Source: Linanthus parryae (Eukaryota > Streptophyta > Magnoliopsida > Ericales > Polemoniaceae). Taken from it: a stretch of DNA of 64,000 bases. Positions 1-10,567 of this stretch are shown piece by piece. The translations under genes were made by a program, and so were the position numbers. Each line of letters opens with the position of its first letter. Position 1 is the first letter of the stretch. The DNA is taken from assembly GCA_023055425.1 (NCBI GenBank), contig JALGPY010000010.1, positions 21,220,363-21,284,362 of the forward strand, written 5' to 3'. Under the pieces are notes generated by a model. The model did not search any database. It saw nothing but the letters and a program-made list of their open reading frames with translations, and was not told the DNA's origin.

Positions 1-516
1 TAGTCCAGTCCAGTACAGTCCAGTCCGGAAAATCAAAGGTGACCTTAGAGTCGAAAACTTAAAGTTAGTTTACCAAAAAAAAAATTAATAACTTGAAAAA
101 TTAACTCAAATAAAATATGTGGACTTATAAACTTCATTCTGGATTGTATACTTAACTAAAATATGTATTTTTCAATGTACAATTTGAATCTGACTCGTTC
201 CACTGGCTTTGGCGACTTTAGAGAAGTGACCAGTCAAACTAAGTTCAAGTTGGCGATTCTCCAATCGTAACCGATCACGTAGCATGGTTGTATTCTAAAT
301 ACATATCGATTTCATGTGGATCAGCTTGGGGCGACCGACGAGTTTTGCTCACCGTACTTTCTACAGATATATTGACACATATTTGCCAAATGTATATAAT
401 AGTATATTTAGTTTGCATGTTCAGTTGCGTCCCATCTAGCATGAACGATGTAAAGACGTGAGATTTTTTCGCTGATGTATAGCATTACATATATTTAAAA
501 TTATTTTAACATGCAG
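1..516 (+). other. Intron/upstream sequence of carboxylesterase gene
   Basis: No coding similarity is visible. The stretch ends in a pyrimidine-rich, AT-rich run and ATGCAG, a good splice acceptor directly before the coding exon at 517. The first 28 bases hold several degenerate copies of CAGTC. The HGGG oxyanion-hole and GxSxG nucleophile segments expected upstream in this family are absent, so the earlier exon(s) lie outside the window. Reading it as an intron is an inference. Confidence 0.55.
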
Positions 517-936
517 GTGCTTGGCCTAGTTGCTATACAGCCTTTCTTCGGGGGAGAGGAAAGGACGAATGCAGAGAAGAGGCTTTCACAACTAGTATCC
601 ATTGAAAGGACGGATTGGATGTGGAAGGCCTTCTTGCCAGAGGGTGCAGATAGAGACCACGAGGCTGTAAACGTGAGCGGGCCAAGGGGGGCTGACATAA
701 GAAAGCTAGAGAAATTCCCAGCGACAATTGTGTTTGTGGGAGGATTGGACGCGTTGCAGGATTGGCAAAGGAGATACTACGAGTGGCTGAAGAGTTCAGG
801 CAAAGAGGCGTACCTTGTTGAGTACCCAAACATGGTTCATGCTTTCTATATCTTCCCCGAATTGCCAGAAGCTGCACAACTAATTTCTCAAGTCAAAGAC
901 TTCATTCACAATCATTGTTCTAATGTTTGTAATTAG
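517..936 (+). CDS. Plant carboxylesterase, CXE18-like, 3' terminal exon (partial)
   Basis: This is the C-terminal part (about 140 residues) of a plant alpha/beta-hydrolase of the carboxylesterase/GID1-like family, which hydrolyses small ester substrates. Seen in the sequence: the segment with [11 protein letters not shown], then VNVSGP, then [17 protein letters not shown] carrying the family's catalytic Asp, then [16 protein letters not shown] carrying the catalytic His. The frame stays open to a TAG at 934-936. The ATG at 511 overlaps the splice acceptor (ATGCAG) and is probably not a start; the exon most likely begins at GTG 517 in the same frame. The Ser nucleophile would be in an upstream exon outside the window. 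The wording is closest to what I know of probable carboxylesterase 18, but the symbol is not certain. It is the only host gene exon I can support here and appears undamaged. A solo LTR lies 264 bp downstream. Confidence 0.85.
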   Translation: MLGLVAIQPFFGGEERTNAEKRLSQLVSIERTDWMWKAFLPEGADRDHEAVNVSGPRGADIRKLEKFPATIVFVGGLDALQDWQRRYYEWLKSSGKEAYLVEYPNMVHAFYIFPELPEAAQLISQVKDFIHNHCSNVCN

Positions 937-1200
937 TTAACCTTGTTAACATCTACTAAGTACTGTTAGTAGTAGTAGGCAACTGGACTATCTTTATTTG
1001 GATTAAAAATTTACTTGTTATTTAATAGTGTGAGTATGAACGTTTTATGTATCAACAAGCACGGTCTCTTAGTTCACCCGGTTACACATTCTAATCGAAA
1101 TATTAATTTTAGGTACAAAAGGAGGAAAAAACCGTAAAAAGCCATCCTAATTACACCTTCCCCCCTTCGGCCACTCTCCAACATAGAATTACAAGCAGGG

Positions 1201-2165
1201 TGTTAGAAAGTATTGGCCCTGTTTTGTTCTTGTTAGAATAAAACAGTAACTGAAGAAGAAAGAGAAGACGAAGGAGGGAGAACTTACAGATATACAGATG
1301 GCTTAGAGACGCAATAATCTGGCGAAGAGCAGTCTCGTGCATCCACGATATCCTGAAGGCAATATTCGCTGGGTACCTTAGGTGCTTTGGTTCTTACTGT
1401 AGCGAACTGCTTCCCAGGATGAAAGCTCTTCCGATGTTGCAGACGAAATGCACCGGGCTGCAACACCCAACGAACAGACTAGCAAATAGTATTTTGTGGA
1501 GAGATCAGAGAATGAATGTGAATCTCGGAATGAGTTTTCTGAGGGAGGAAACTTCCTTTTATAGAAACTGAATGGGTTGGTTGAGGAGACACAACCGTTC
1601 GGACGGTTGCAACTGTTGGGTTTGACAGTTAATTAACGACACTTTAATTAATTACTGAAAAAAAAATTGTGTCTGTTAATTTTTCTGGGCTAGAAAAAAA
1701 GTTAGTGTCTGGCCCAAAAAGAATTAGTCCACAGTAAAGCGCTACAACCCAAACCCAAGCCCACGCACACGCCACGACCCGTGCCGGCCGGACTGACGGC
1801 GGCGGCGGCGCGCGTGTGGTGGTTTGGACCGTGTCTAGGTCCTCCCTCCTGCACAAAATGTGCTTCACCCTAAGGGCGTGCCCTTATAGTTCAATGTTTA
1901 AGTATATAAACACTTCAAACTCTCTCTTCCTCAAGATGTTGGTTCATTTATTTTGGGAGCATAAATCCAAGCATAAACCCCCATCTTCTACGGCTTATTG
2001 TTCATTCATTCTTTAATGGTTTTCGACAAGTGAATAACCAAAACGATCACCAAGTTACCCTCTACGTGATGGTGTAATTGGTGTTGTTGTCCTTCAAATG
2101 AGCCGGATGAAAACCGGGCTCAAACTCGGGAAAAAACTGACTTCGTCGAAGACCATTTTCCAACA
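1201..2165 (-). mobile_element. Solo LTR, copia-like
   Basis: The 965 bp block begins TGTTAGAAA and ends TTTCCAACA, giving TG...CA ends with a short imperfect inverted repeat. Flanking pentamers are CAGGG (1196-1200) and GAGGG (2166-2170), a target duplication with one mismatch. A TATAAAAG box lies on the minus strand at 1556-1563, followed on that strand by a GC-richer leader, as in an LTR with U3-R-U5 order. No coding domain, primer site or polypurine tract adjoins it, so it is called a solo LTR. Family assignment to copia is an inference from ends and size. Confidence 0.6.
1556..1563 (-). promoter_or_regulatory. TATA box of solo LTR
   Basis: TATAAAAG on the minus strand within the solo LTR, about 360 bp from its 3' end in LTR orientation. 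Transcription from it would run toward, and antisense to, the carboxylesterase exon at 517-936. Confidence 0.5.
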
Positions 2166-2381
2166 GAGGGGGCGAAGACAAAACAATCGTATCACAAGAA
2201 CTCAAAAAACAATTTTGACCTAACTTTATCTGCTACTGCATTTGCCTATCTCAAATCTTCTGGACTGAACAGCTAGTAGAATCCGACAATATTCTAATTG
2301 CCCAGACTAAATACCATAATGGTCGGCTCTCATTACCATTCTTAATTAACTCTAGAAAGTCAGTTTAATGAGTCTCAACAG

Positions 2382-2434
2382 GGGGAAAGATCTAAAATAC
2401 CACTATATTTTACATAAAAAACCAAAATACCACC
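2382..2434. repeat. Left terminal inverted repeat of MULE
   Basis: About 53 bp, pairing imperfectly with 3390-3442 in inverted orientation; shared landmarks are GGGGAAA/GAGGAAA at the tip and AATACCACC at the inner edge. Confidence 0.6.
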
Positions 2435-3389
2435 GGTTGAGCCGAAAATCTCAAAAGGCCTCAGAAACCTCGTTTTGGTTTGAAGCTTTTTAACCAAGAA
2501 ACCTCATGTTAAGTTGAGTTTTTAATCAATGCAGGCAGCCGGGCAGATAAAAACCTCAAGATCAACCACGCCTATGGATCTTATTATTGAACCTGTTTTC
2601 AATTTCACTTCCACTAATTGCTCTCGAATAAGGACGATTGTTGACTATGAACAGAGAGCCCTGTTGGACATCATCAATTGCTAGGGTAAGAAGTTTCAAA
2701 TAAGAAATTACGGTTGAGTTTTTGTTGATACAAATTAACACTAGAAGTACCTCTAAAAAAATCCCTAAAAAAAAAATTGATGCTATTATAGAAAAAAATG
2801 AAACATTTTTTTTAGATGCAGAAAAAAATGAACAAACCCTGATCATTCAATGACAGTTGATAATTCTCAAATTACCTTCAAAACACCTACTAAGGTCTTC
2901 AATTATTTTTATCCAACAGAAATTGGAACCCTAATTCCACTGAGTAATTGTAAAGAGAGGCGGTAGTAGGGGGAAGAGATCATCGTTGGCAACTAGAGTT
3001 CATCCACTATTCACTAGAGTCACCCCCAACGACGCCGATAACTCAAGCGACAGAGAGCCGCGGCGGAATGTCACAGTCCAACACCTCCAAACACCGGTGG
3101 CGTAGAGAGAGAGAGGAGAGAAAGAAACGAGAGTGGAAAAAATTAACCACCTGTAGAAAAAGAAAACATTTTTTTTGAGAAGAAAAGGAAAACAATTTAT
3201 TAAACCATAAATTGATCAGAAAGTACAAAATAAAAAATAAATAATCGATTTGGTCGTGATAGTTTTCTTCCCGGAGTTGCTCGAAATTTACTGAAACCTC
3301 AAGATGCAAGTGAGGTTGCAGGGTGTTTAAAACCTCAAGACCATAACAAGATTTTACAACAGTTGCATTCTACGATTTTATGCTGGAAT

Positions 3390-3442
3390 GGTGGTATTTA
3401 GGTATTTTGAGAACAATACAGGGGTATCTTGGGCTTTTCCTC
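3390..3442. repeat. Right terminal inverted repeat of MULE
   Basis: Inverted counterpart of 2382-2434, directly followed by the second copy of the 10 bp target duplication. Confidence 0.6.
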
Positions 3443-3452
3443 GTCTCAACAG

Positions 3453-5170
3453 TTGCATTAACCCATTCATCATGAAGAATCTGCAGACCTTCTAGCATTG
3501 CCTAGAGTTCTTTCATTCGGAACATAAAATTCACCAATATATGTTTTATCTCCCCACAATTAATCCCCCCAGCTTCTGCAAATAGCACCTACAACCAATA
3601 TATTACCCTGAAAACAGTTAGCACAATCTACATGTATTTAACTTGTCCAAATGGAGATTTGGCCCAGCACACCCAAAGAGGCACTTTAGCTATATTAGCA
3701 GCATCCAACTTTAAAATAGCTACGTGCTACTGGACACTCCCAAAGACTGCACTGAGTTGATTAGAAGGCACCTGGAAATTTTGTTCATGCATCCTTCTAT
3801 TATGTTATAACAAGAACAAAGTAATAGCAGTAACAAACAACAGAATCCAAGGGAACTGCCCATCCTCGCTTCATTTATAGTCACTCAAATTGGTATCCAC
3901 CTAGGTATGAAGATCAACTGCAAAAAAATCTCAAATGCTTAGGGTGAACAAGTATCCTCCAAATTTCAAACACTCAAGGACATTCCTTAACATCATGTGG
4001 AGAGAATTCGCATGCATGGTTGTAAAATAAACAAGCATTACTCTGGATGATCCTTCTTCTAGCTTTCAAAAACTGAGTACATAATCTATTATGCCTCAAA
4101 AAACTTTGTCGTTTCACTTTCAAAACTCTCATCCAACTCTTGTTTGAATCGTTGCAATCTTCAGTGTTTTTTAAAATCTTGTAAGCAATAGCCTCAATAT
4201 GCTTACCATTTATATTGTGTAGCAAAATCAACGTATCATTTTCAGCTTCATCAACCTGCAAAGTTACTGCAGTCAATGGTTCAATAATCCCAAAAGCCAA
4301 CACATTTTCTAATAATACCAACCTACTCCCTTCTCCATCCATCGAATAATGATCCACTGACCATGTCAATTCTTCATCACGAATGGGAATAATTGCCATG
4401 TACACCAATTAGATTTTCTCACCCAAATGTCCTTAATAGCACTAATGGGCACCTTAAATGTGTCTCCAGATCCTGGAATGATGAGCCTTCAATGGTTTAT
4501 CTCCGTATTATTGTTGAAAGATCTTGGCACACAGAGAGTTTGACTCTTTCTTCAAATTCCAACCAATTTTACAAAGCGTTGCAAGATTGAAAATGATAAG
4601 ATGTTTGAAAACAATCCACCTATCCCATTTGGAAATTTAACAATATCCCAACCAATTAGTGAACGTTATAATTTCTCCAAGCGCCTCCCCACACGAACCT
4701 CTTGCAAGATCCATCAATCTCATTAATTAAAGCCTTTTGGAACAAGATTGGCCTGCATAGCATAACTTGGCAGGGCCTGCAAAACTGATTATACCAAAGT
4801 AGCCCTCCCAACAAGGAAGAGCTGTAATACCTTATAGCTAGAGAGTTTATTCCTTACATTACCAACTAGAAATTGGAAAGTAGTGGCGTTAAATTTCCTA
4901 CAAATAAGAGGCATACACAAGTGAGACCCCAAATCCTCAGTGACTTTCGTACCAATCACCCTGCTCAACTCCCTAGCTCTGCTTCTTGAGACACAGTTTC
5001 CCATGAAGGGCTTTGACTTCTACGAGCTTATTTATTGACATGAGTCAGTGCAAAGTTCAAAAAGAACCTTCTCCATCACTTTTATCTCCTTGATTGTAGC
5101 CTTACCATACAGGATCGAATCATCTGCAAAAAGTAAATGAGTATTGCCTACCCTTCATCTAGCAGATTGA
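3453..5170 (-). pseudogene. LINE (L1-type non-LTR retrotransposon) remnant: RT end and zf-RVT
   Basis: On the minus strand a decayed plant LINE ORF2 can be read. At 5140-5100 the sequence encodes HLLFADDSILYG, the RT catalytic FADD box. At 5004-4789 follows the conserved tail with DLGSHLCMPLI, VRNKLSSYK and VGRATL. At 4408-3974 is the zinc-binding reverse transcriptase domain (zf-RVT), recognisable by KSWMRVLKVK, RRRIIQSNACLFYNH and a terminal VKECP. Stops and frameshifts separate the blocks (for instance just after the FADD box). Bases 3973-3453 keep weak LINE-like translation with many stops. Nothing functional remains. No poly(A) tail or target duplication is identifiable; the 3' side abuts the MULE target site. 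Confidence 0.75.
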
Positions 5171-5552
5171 TAATTCAATTTCTCTGCCTTGATGTAAAGT
5201 ATGAACTGTGGATGTTTATATGAAGATGATGAAAGACAGTGGTATCATATGTTCAAGGCTCCAAGGCCTTGAAGGTCTATGACTGCATCTAAGTTGGTTA
5301 AGTATTGCTTTAACAATCTTGTGTATGCTGGTTTAGCACTGGATCAGTTGTTGATTTAATATGTCTTAAAAATATTCTTGGACCATATCTATGTGTTTCT
5401 AACACTCACATGTTTCACAGCTTGATTGAATCAAGGATTGGAAAGCTTTATGCTTAAAACTGTAAAGAATGTAACAAAGCTCCAAGGCCTTGAGATTTGC
5501 CTTGAGCTCCTGACATTCTTATTTAGTTTAGCTGTTTCTTTCTTGCAGGATG
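5171..5552. other. Unassigned spacer with two palindromic CAAGGCCTTGA words
   Basis: It interrupts the LINE remnants. It shows no coding similarity, but carries CCAAGGCCTTGAAGG (about 5261-5275) and CCAAGGCCTTGAG (about 5482-5494), the same short palindrome that is dispersed in the SIRE elements from 46998 onward. It may be a decayed SIRE LTR fragment; this is an inference. Confidence 0.3.
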
Positions 5553-5948
5553 CTATATGTGGAATTGTGATTGGTTAATGACTTGACATAAGCATTCCCA
5601 AATTGGCCCGTAATAAAACAGCCCAACACCCATTATATCTGAAATAATAAGACCATTAACACCATCAGGTTGATCATCCATAATGCAAAGATACTCACAT
5701 TGGTCAGCACCAAAGTTGGCAAAAGCATTAGCCACCTTATTTGCAACTCCACTGATCACCTTGACATGTCCATGGGTTTTGTTCAGCAAGAAGGTACCAT
5801 TAGTGATTTGGGCTCTCATGGAAGAAGGCATGTCATGTTGCCATTGAAGATATCAACAACATTCTTGCAGTGACATTCAATCTCCACCTTCTTGATTTTA
5901 TGAAAGGCCACTGTAAACCCTCTGGTAGTTGCCCCAGATTTCTGCCTC
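5553..5948 (-). pseudogene. LINE RNase H domain fragment
   Basis: Minus-strand translation gives the RNase H-like tail typical of plant LINEs: AEIWGNYQRVYSGL near 5940-5900, and in another frame VKVISGVANKVANAFANFGAD with the characteristic N-x-x-A-x-x-x-A pattern (5831-5553). At least one frameshift and stops lie between. Because it is upstream (higher coordinate, minus strand) of the RT fragment, while RNase H normally follows RT, it is either from another LINE copy or a rearranged piece. Confidence 0.6.
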
Positions 5949-6429
5949 CACTACAACAAATCTTGCTTTCAGCGACAAGTTTCATTCCGTCGACCAGGAT
6001 TATAGTCTTTAAAAGCACTCAAAATAGTCGTTTTTTCTGTTTTTCGTCAGGAAAGTTACTTTCAGATTTTTAAAGACCAACTGTGATTCAGTCGTGGGAA
6101 ATCGACTAGTCATCCGAAATTTAAAATTATCAACGATGTGCAGTATTGTCGTCAATGGATCTAAACACAATTTTGACCAAACTTTTGGCGAGAAATTAAG
6201 ATTACATGAAACAATTGTGGTGAAAACACAATTTTACTAAAACTTAACTCCGCCTATCATCATTTTGGGCGGCCATTGAAAGTTTCAGAAAACATTTTGG
6301 AGGGGGAAACTATCAATTCACGATAGTTTTTGAGCCAAAACCAATTCATCAATTCACCAAAACATAAACCTGCGGAAAATTGATCGAAATTATCTCCTTT
6401 CTCAATTCGATCGATCTAATAGCTAGCTA
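5949..6429. mobile_element. CACTA-like (En/Spm) transposon terminus
   Basis: The LINE RNase H frame is cut exactly where CACTACAACAAATC begins, followed by TTTCAGCGACAAG, which matches the CACTACAA start of plant CACTA elements. The next 200 bases contain several GTCG/CGAC-type words (CGTCGACC, TTCGTCAG, CAGTCGTGG, ATCGACTAG, TTGTCGTC) as in CACTA subterminal repeats. The opposite terminus ending TAGTG was not found; copia gag sequence begins about 6450, so the element is truncated. No transposase is visible. Confidence 0.5.
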
Positions 6430-6449
6430 GCTATCTGTTCTTCTCTTCT

Positions 6450-7230
6450 TCACACCCCCCGGGCAAATCGATCTTTGTTATTCTCTTCTTCACACCACGT
6501 GGGAAAATCGGAACTACTACTTGTGTAACTTTCTCTTCTTCTTCTTAGCCCTAGGATAGAAGTACAAGCCTTTTCAGCCACCATTACATTAACCGGTTTC
6601 TGTAAGAGTCCCTCCGCTGCTTGAAGCTCCTTTAACAATTCGGCTAAAGAATAAGTATTCTTGTTCATATTATAATTGAGCCGAAAACCGTTAAATGAAT
6701 CAGACAACGTCATGAGAACGATATCGACCTGAGTTTCCTCATAGATTACAGCTCCAAGGATCTCTAGTTCACCTAGAAGATTTATTATCTTCATAACATG
6801 ATCCCTTACAGAGGTTACTTCAACCATTTTTGTGTTCACAAGGCTTTTCATAGCAACCTCCCTGGCAGCAGGATCCTGATTCCCAAACATCTCTTTGAGG
6901 TTCTCCATGATCTCATAGGCAAAGCCCCTGTTCTCATGCTGATACTATAACACATTAGACATGGAGCCATATATGTAGAATTTAGCCATCTGATCGGCTT
7001 TCTGTCACTTCTTATAAGACATGGCTTCTTCTTCAAAAGCCTCTTCTAGAGGTTCCTGCAGAACATCCCTCAAGAAGATTTTTTTTTTAATCCTCAGCAG
7101 TTAGCACAATATTCAAATTCCTCTTCCAATCAATATAGTTTGGTGGAGTGAGTTTGTTTTGATTCAAGAGAATAGATAGTGGGTTGAATGAGTTCGATAT
7201 TTTGAACCTGAGATTCATGTAAATAAAACA
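6450..7230 (-). pseudogene. Copia-1 gag fragment (UBN2-type)
   Basis: This is the capsid region of a Ty1/copia element. At 7239-7090 the minus strand encodes SNSFNPLSILLNQNKLTPP and NYIDWKRNL, the conserved gag N-terminus; an in-frame interruption follows near 7087. At 6908-6450 it continues with a UBN2-like segment including MFGNQDPAAREVAMKSL, VRDHVMKIINLLGELEI, IVLMTLSDSFNGF and NMNKNTYSLAELLKELQAAEGLL. The frame is broken between the two blocks and ends before any CCHC zinc knuckle, protease or pol. A local duplication of TTCTCTTCTTCACACC occurs at the truncated end (6437-6497). The rest of the element is absent from this side. Confidence 0.8.
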
Positions 7231-7239
7231 TATAAGGGC

Positions 7240-8272
7240 AATGTAAACCACCAGTAGTCTAACACACATAAAATAGTATGCGAGAATGGGTTGACATCTA
7301 CCATTGATTCTATAATTGGACATGGTAACTTTGGATCTGCAAGCCACAAGAGTGACTCGGATGGGGAGGATACTACAACTTACATCTAAGTGTATACCAT
7401 AATTTTACTTCTAAACCCATTACCCTATTACATGCCTCTCAGATGGATAGATGATACATAAATAGTAATTATTAGAAGTATCCTAATAGGAATTTATACC
7501 AGTGATACTATAGTGGTTATGTTCGATAAGAAGGTTAACTCCAAGGCTAACACACACAACCAACTACATCACTTATAAATCAATGATGGAGACCGCGGGA
7601 TCTAGCAACACTGGACCCCTCTCCGACTTAGTTGTTTCAACAATTTAATAAAAATTAAATTATTTATCCATGTTTTCCATGACTAACAACCAAGCATCCA
7701 CAATAATCATTCACATTACAATGAAGCACATAACAAGAATTCAACCACACACAGCCAAAATATTATAGTCGAAGCTTCATTAGTTGCGATTGCAAGATCC
7801 TTCTGACCACGCGGCACGAGTACCAGAGAATCGAAGATTTTTTTTCTTTCTAAAAATTTCCATGCCGTCACTGTGGAAATCTTGACGATCTGCAATCTTT
7901 CGGCCTTCTGTCTTCACTAATATTGCAGTAACCCTAGTCTCCATGGATCCCGTAAATCAGTCTGTAACAGAGTACCAGACTGCTACAGACTTTCAATGCC
8001 ACCAAGGAGCTCAAATTTTCATTCTAAAACTAGAATAAGAGAACCTAGGGTTTATTATTACAGAAGGTTACAAATCCTTTTCATCCACGAAAAGCTACGT
8101 GGGAATCAAAACCAAATCAAACCACACACATGAAACTCTATGACCGTAATAGCAGGACACAATTCAATCAGTAAAACAGAGTTATAAATCACAATCTTCC
8201 TACTCCAACATGCATAGACGGTTTGATTATTGGACAGCATGGCTGTATAGAAGATATGTAGAGTCGAACCAG
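7240..8272 (-). other. Copia-1 untranslated leader
   Basis: AT-rich sequence between the primer-binding site and gag on the minus strand, with no long frame or recognisable domain. Its position identifies it as the 5' leader of Copia-1. Confidence 0.5.
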
Positions 8273-8284
8273 GCTCTGATACCA
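8273..8284 (-). promoter_or_regulatory. Copia-1 primer-binding site
   Basis: On the minus strand this reads TGGTATCAGAGC, complementary to the 3' end of initiator methionine tRNA and standard for plant Ty1/copia. It lies 2 nt from the LTR end at 8287. Confidence 0.9.
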
Positions 8285-8286
8285 AT

Positions 8287-9139
8287 TGAAGAAAGGCGAA
8301 TCCCTGGACCAGTTCGATTGCATGTATGTTATAGCGATTAAAATTTGTTTCAACATAAACGCTATAAACCCTACTAGGGGGAATTAGGGTTCATACATAC
8401 GTCCAAGCTATCTGATGTAGGTATGAATCACTTCCGATCTTTTCCCGTATTCCTGAAGTTCCTTCTGGATGCAAGTGCGGGCTTGGTGCTTCTAGAATCC
8501 TTCTTGGCCTCCAAATGTATTGCTCTGACTCTCGAAACCCTATATTTCAGTGTGTATCTGAAGCATACGAAATTCTAGAGACTGAGGATACTTATATAGG
8601 CTGCAGGAGGGACCTGGAGGAGAAAATACAAATCAGGCTCGTAACTTTATTAGGACTTCTGGTTCCACCCGAACCTAGCCCAAATAAAGTTAATAACAGT
8701 TAGCACCATTAAATAACTGTTATTGCACTCCTGCCCGTATTCTCAAAAAATAATATTTCGAGCTCTTGTTATTAAATACTTATTACTCCCCATGTTAAAA
8801 TTACAAATATCTGTAGATTAAATTAATTACTGACTAATTCATTTAATCGTTCTCTTCCCCATTCCTTGATCCTTACCACTTAAATTATTTGAATCGTCCT
8901 CTAACTTAACTTATTTGATTCCTTAAATATATCAATATACACCATGGAATCAATAGTATCACCCAAATCATCGAGGTTATTGACTCCATAGGAACTCACT
9001 CATTTGACTTGTCAGAGCAATAACTACTAAATACATCTGCACATTGACTATCTAAGGAATAAAAGCATAAGTAATAATAATAACCATGAGATGAAACGTG
9101 TCTTGTTAAGTCAGTACAAAGAAAATGGTCTCAACTTGG
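8287..9139 (-). mobile_element. Copia-1 5' LTR (truncated)
   Basis: The LTR end next to the primer-binding site reads (minus) ...TTTCTTCA, giving a CA terminus. The LTR continues to higher coordinates, has a TATATA box at 8593-8598 and a transcribed leader rich in short purine runs. Its other end (TG) cannot be placed; at 9140 another copia LTR (Copia-2) starts with TGTTGG, so Copia-1 was probably the insertion target. Confidence 0.65.
8593..8598 (-). promoter_or_regulatory. TATA box of Copia-1 LTR
   Basis: TATATA on the minus strand, preceded by GC-rich CCTGCAGCC, about 300 bp from the LTR/primer-site boundary, a usual place for the U3/R promoter. Confidence 0.5.
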
Positions 9140-9277
9140 TGTTGGGTTTTGACGTAGGTAAAGCAGTGGAATAACAAAATTTAATCCTACTCAAGCCCAC
9201 CAAGGATCACAGAAAGAGACATCATAACATGATAAGAGACATAGTGATTGTGTACCTTTTGGTTTGAGAGATCACGC
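9140..9277 (-). mobile_element. Copia-2 3' LTR, segment 1 of 3
   Basis: This is the distal end of the Copia-2 LTR, starting TGTTGGGTT in plus reading (CCAACA in element orientation). The LTR is split by two insertions and resumes at 25284 and again at 33225. The three parts sum to about 1.43 kb. The last five bases, CACGC (9273-9277), are the target duplication of the solo LTR inserted here. Confidence 0.65.
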
Positions 9278-9902
9278 TGATAGCTCTCTTTTAGGAGGTA
9301 TTATTATAATCCCATATTACTTGTATTAGGCTTATTTCACATTATTTATATGTTATATTTGCACAAATATGTGAATTTGACGATTTATAAGTCTAAGAGT
9401 GAAAAGTTGTGTTTCTAGCCTATTTGTGCATGTTTTCTCTCATATTTGCAATGATAATTGCACGGGTTGTTTAGTTTTGTGTATCTCAGGTAAAATAGAT
9501 GCATTGGAGCTTATGATATGATTGTATATTCTTGTAATGGAGCTAGATGAAGAGGATAAAAGGAGACGCAAAAACGAAGCAAAGTTTGAAAAGTAGCACA
9601 TGACCAGCCTACACTCTTTTCGATGCTCAGGAAAATATACAAATAATTTTGGAGCAAGACCTGCGGAAATGGAAATTAGACATCCATAGCTTTCCAACGA
9701 TATATGGTAGGCCCGAGGATGTGTCCGTATGATGGAGATACAGCCCGCGCAAGATCAGCAAATAATTCTGTCCGGGAATTATAAACTGGAGGGGCTGAAG
9801 TGCAATTTCGGCTAAGTTTCATTAAAAATCGTGCCCTGCTAGTAAAATACGTGCAGAGAAGACATAGGAAGAGATTATTCACGTACGGGAGCCATTGGAG
9901 AG
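9278..9902 (+). mobile_element. Solo LTR of the LARD family, left part
   Basis: It begins TGATAGCTCTCTTTTAGG and matches, in opposite orientation, the two LTRs of the LARD at 26102-27778 and 31583-33224. It is cut after GAGAG (9898-9902) by Gypsy-1 and resumes at 24254. The total LTR is about 1,650 bp. Flanking pentamers are CACGC (9273-9277) and CACAC (25284-25288), one mismatch apart, so it is a solo LTR rather than part of an element. Confidence 0.75.
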
Positions 9903-10527
9903 TGTAGATAGTGCTTTTTGAGCTGACAGATCTTGGCCACGTGGCAACCATCTAGCACACCATATTGTGCTACACACACACTGGATCACCAGCCGCGCTG
10001 ATACATGTGGGGGCTGCGAGACAGGGCCCTCGCATACCACTGCACGGGACTTGTAGGGACTTAGTGGTTTGGAGGCTAGAGTAAGTCCTGTCGCGTGCCA
10101 GCCAAGCCCGCACGCGACCTTTAGTAACTGCTTTTGAGAGATTTATGGCACGAGCTCCATAAACCCGGTCAATCCAGTCAAACCCGGTCAACCCCATAAG
10201 GGTTCCGGTATTCGCGCACAACGTGCTGTAACGGTCCCTATATACGCGGACGAACGTGCCGTTGTGGTTAAGCTAATTAAGCCGCCATTGATGGGCGCAT
10301 TAACCACACTGCAACGGTCACATTCTCCGTTATATATAGGACGTTAGCCTTTCCATACAGAGGACACACCAGCCATACGCGGAAGCTCTGTCAAACCCCT
10401 GTCTCTCTCTCAGACATTACTACTGCCTTACTCTCTCCCTACACACAACCCAACTCTTCCTGTGCTATTTCCGATCCCCTACTTACGGTGTACACAGAGT
10501 TCTCCCCGCCGGAATCTCTTGTGCACA
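9903..10527 (+). repeat. Gypsy-1 5' LTR
   Basis: 625 bp, same length as the 3' LTR at 23629-24253. TG/CA termini. Two AT-rich boxes, CTATATAC near 10237 and TATATATA at 10331-10338, lie in the U3/R region. Confidence 0.93.
10331..10338 (+). promoter_or_regulatory. TATA box of Gypsy-1 5' LTR
   Basis: TATATATA followed by GGACGT. The same box is present in the 3' LTR (24057-24064) and in the diverged Gypsy-2 LTR (58625-58632), so it is the likely sense promoter. About 190 bp of R/U5 follow. Confidence 0.7.
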
Positions 10528-10530
10528 TTT

Positions 10531-10548
10531 TGGTGAACCTGACGTGAA
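10531..10548 (+). promoter_or_regulatory. Gypsy-1 putative primer-binding site
   Basis: TGGTGAACCTGACGTGAA starts 3 nt after the LTR end, where the minus-strand primer site is expected. I cannot match it confidently to a particular tRNA from memory. Confidence 0.5.
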
Positions 10549-10567
10549 CTTACCATCATAAGCAACC

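Larger units (their letters stand above)
2382..3442. mobile_element. Non-autonomous Mutator-like element (MULE)
   Basis: The two ends are imperfect inverted repeats of about 53 bp: the left end reads GGGGAAAGATCTAAAATACC and the reverse complement of the right end reads GAGGAAAAGCCCAAGATACC, and both arms contain a second AATACCACC block about 45 bp in. The flanks carry an exact 10 bp direct repeat GTCTCAACAG (2372-2381 and 3443-3452), close to the 8-11 bp target duplication of Mutator-like elements. No transposase is present in the 1,061 bp body. A GC-rich purine-laden segment (about 2940-3130) differs in composition from the AT-rich remainder and could be captured host sequence, but I do not recognise it. 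Confidence 0.65.

Noticed and set aside
511..513. ATG 511 as start codon of the carboxylesterase
   Set aside because: It coincides with a splice acceptor (ATGCAG) and would give a protein without oxyanion hole and nucleophile.
2562..3309. Minus-strand frames of 94 and 88 codons inside the MULE
   Set aside because: AT-rich, Phe/Leu/Ile-heavy translations with no domain; insufficient for a gene call.
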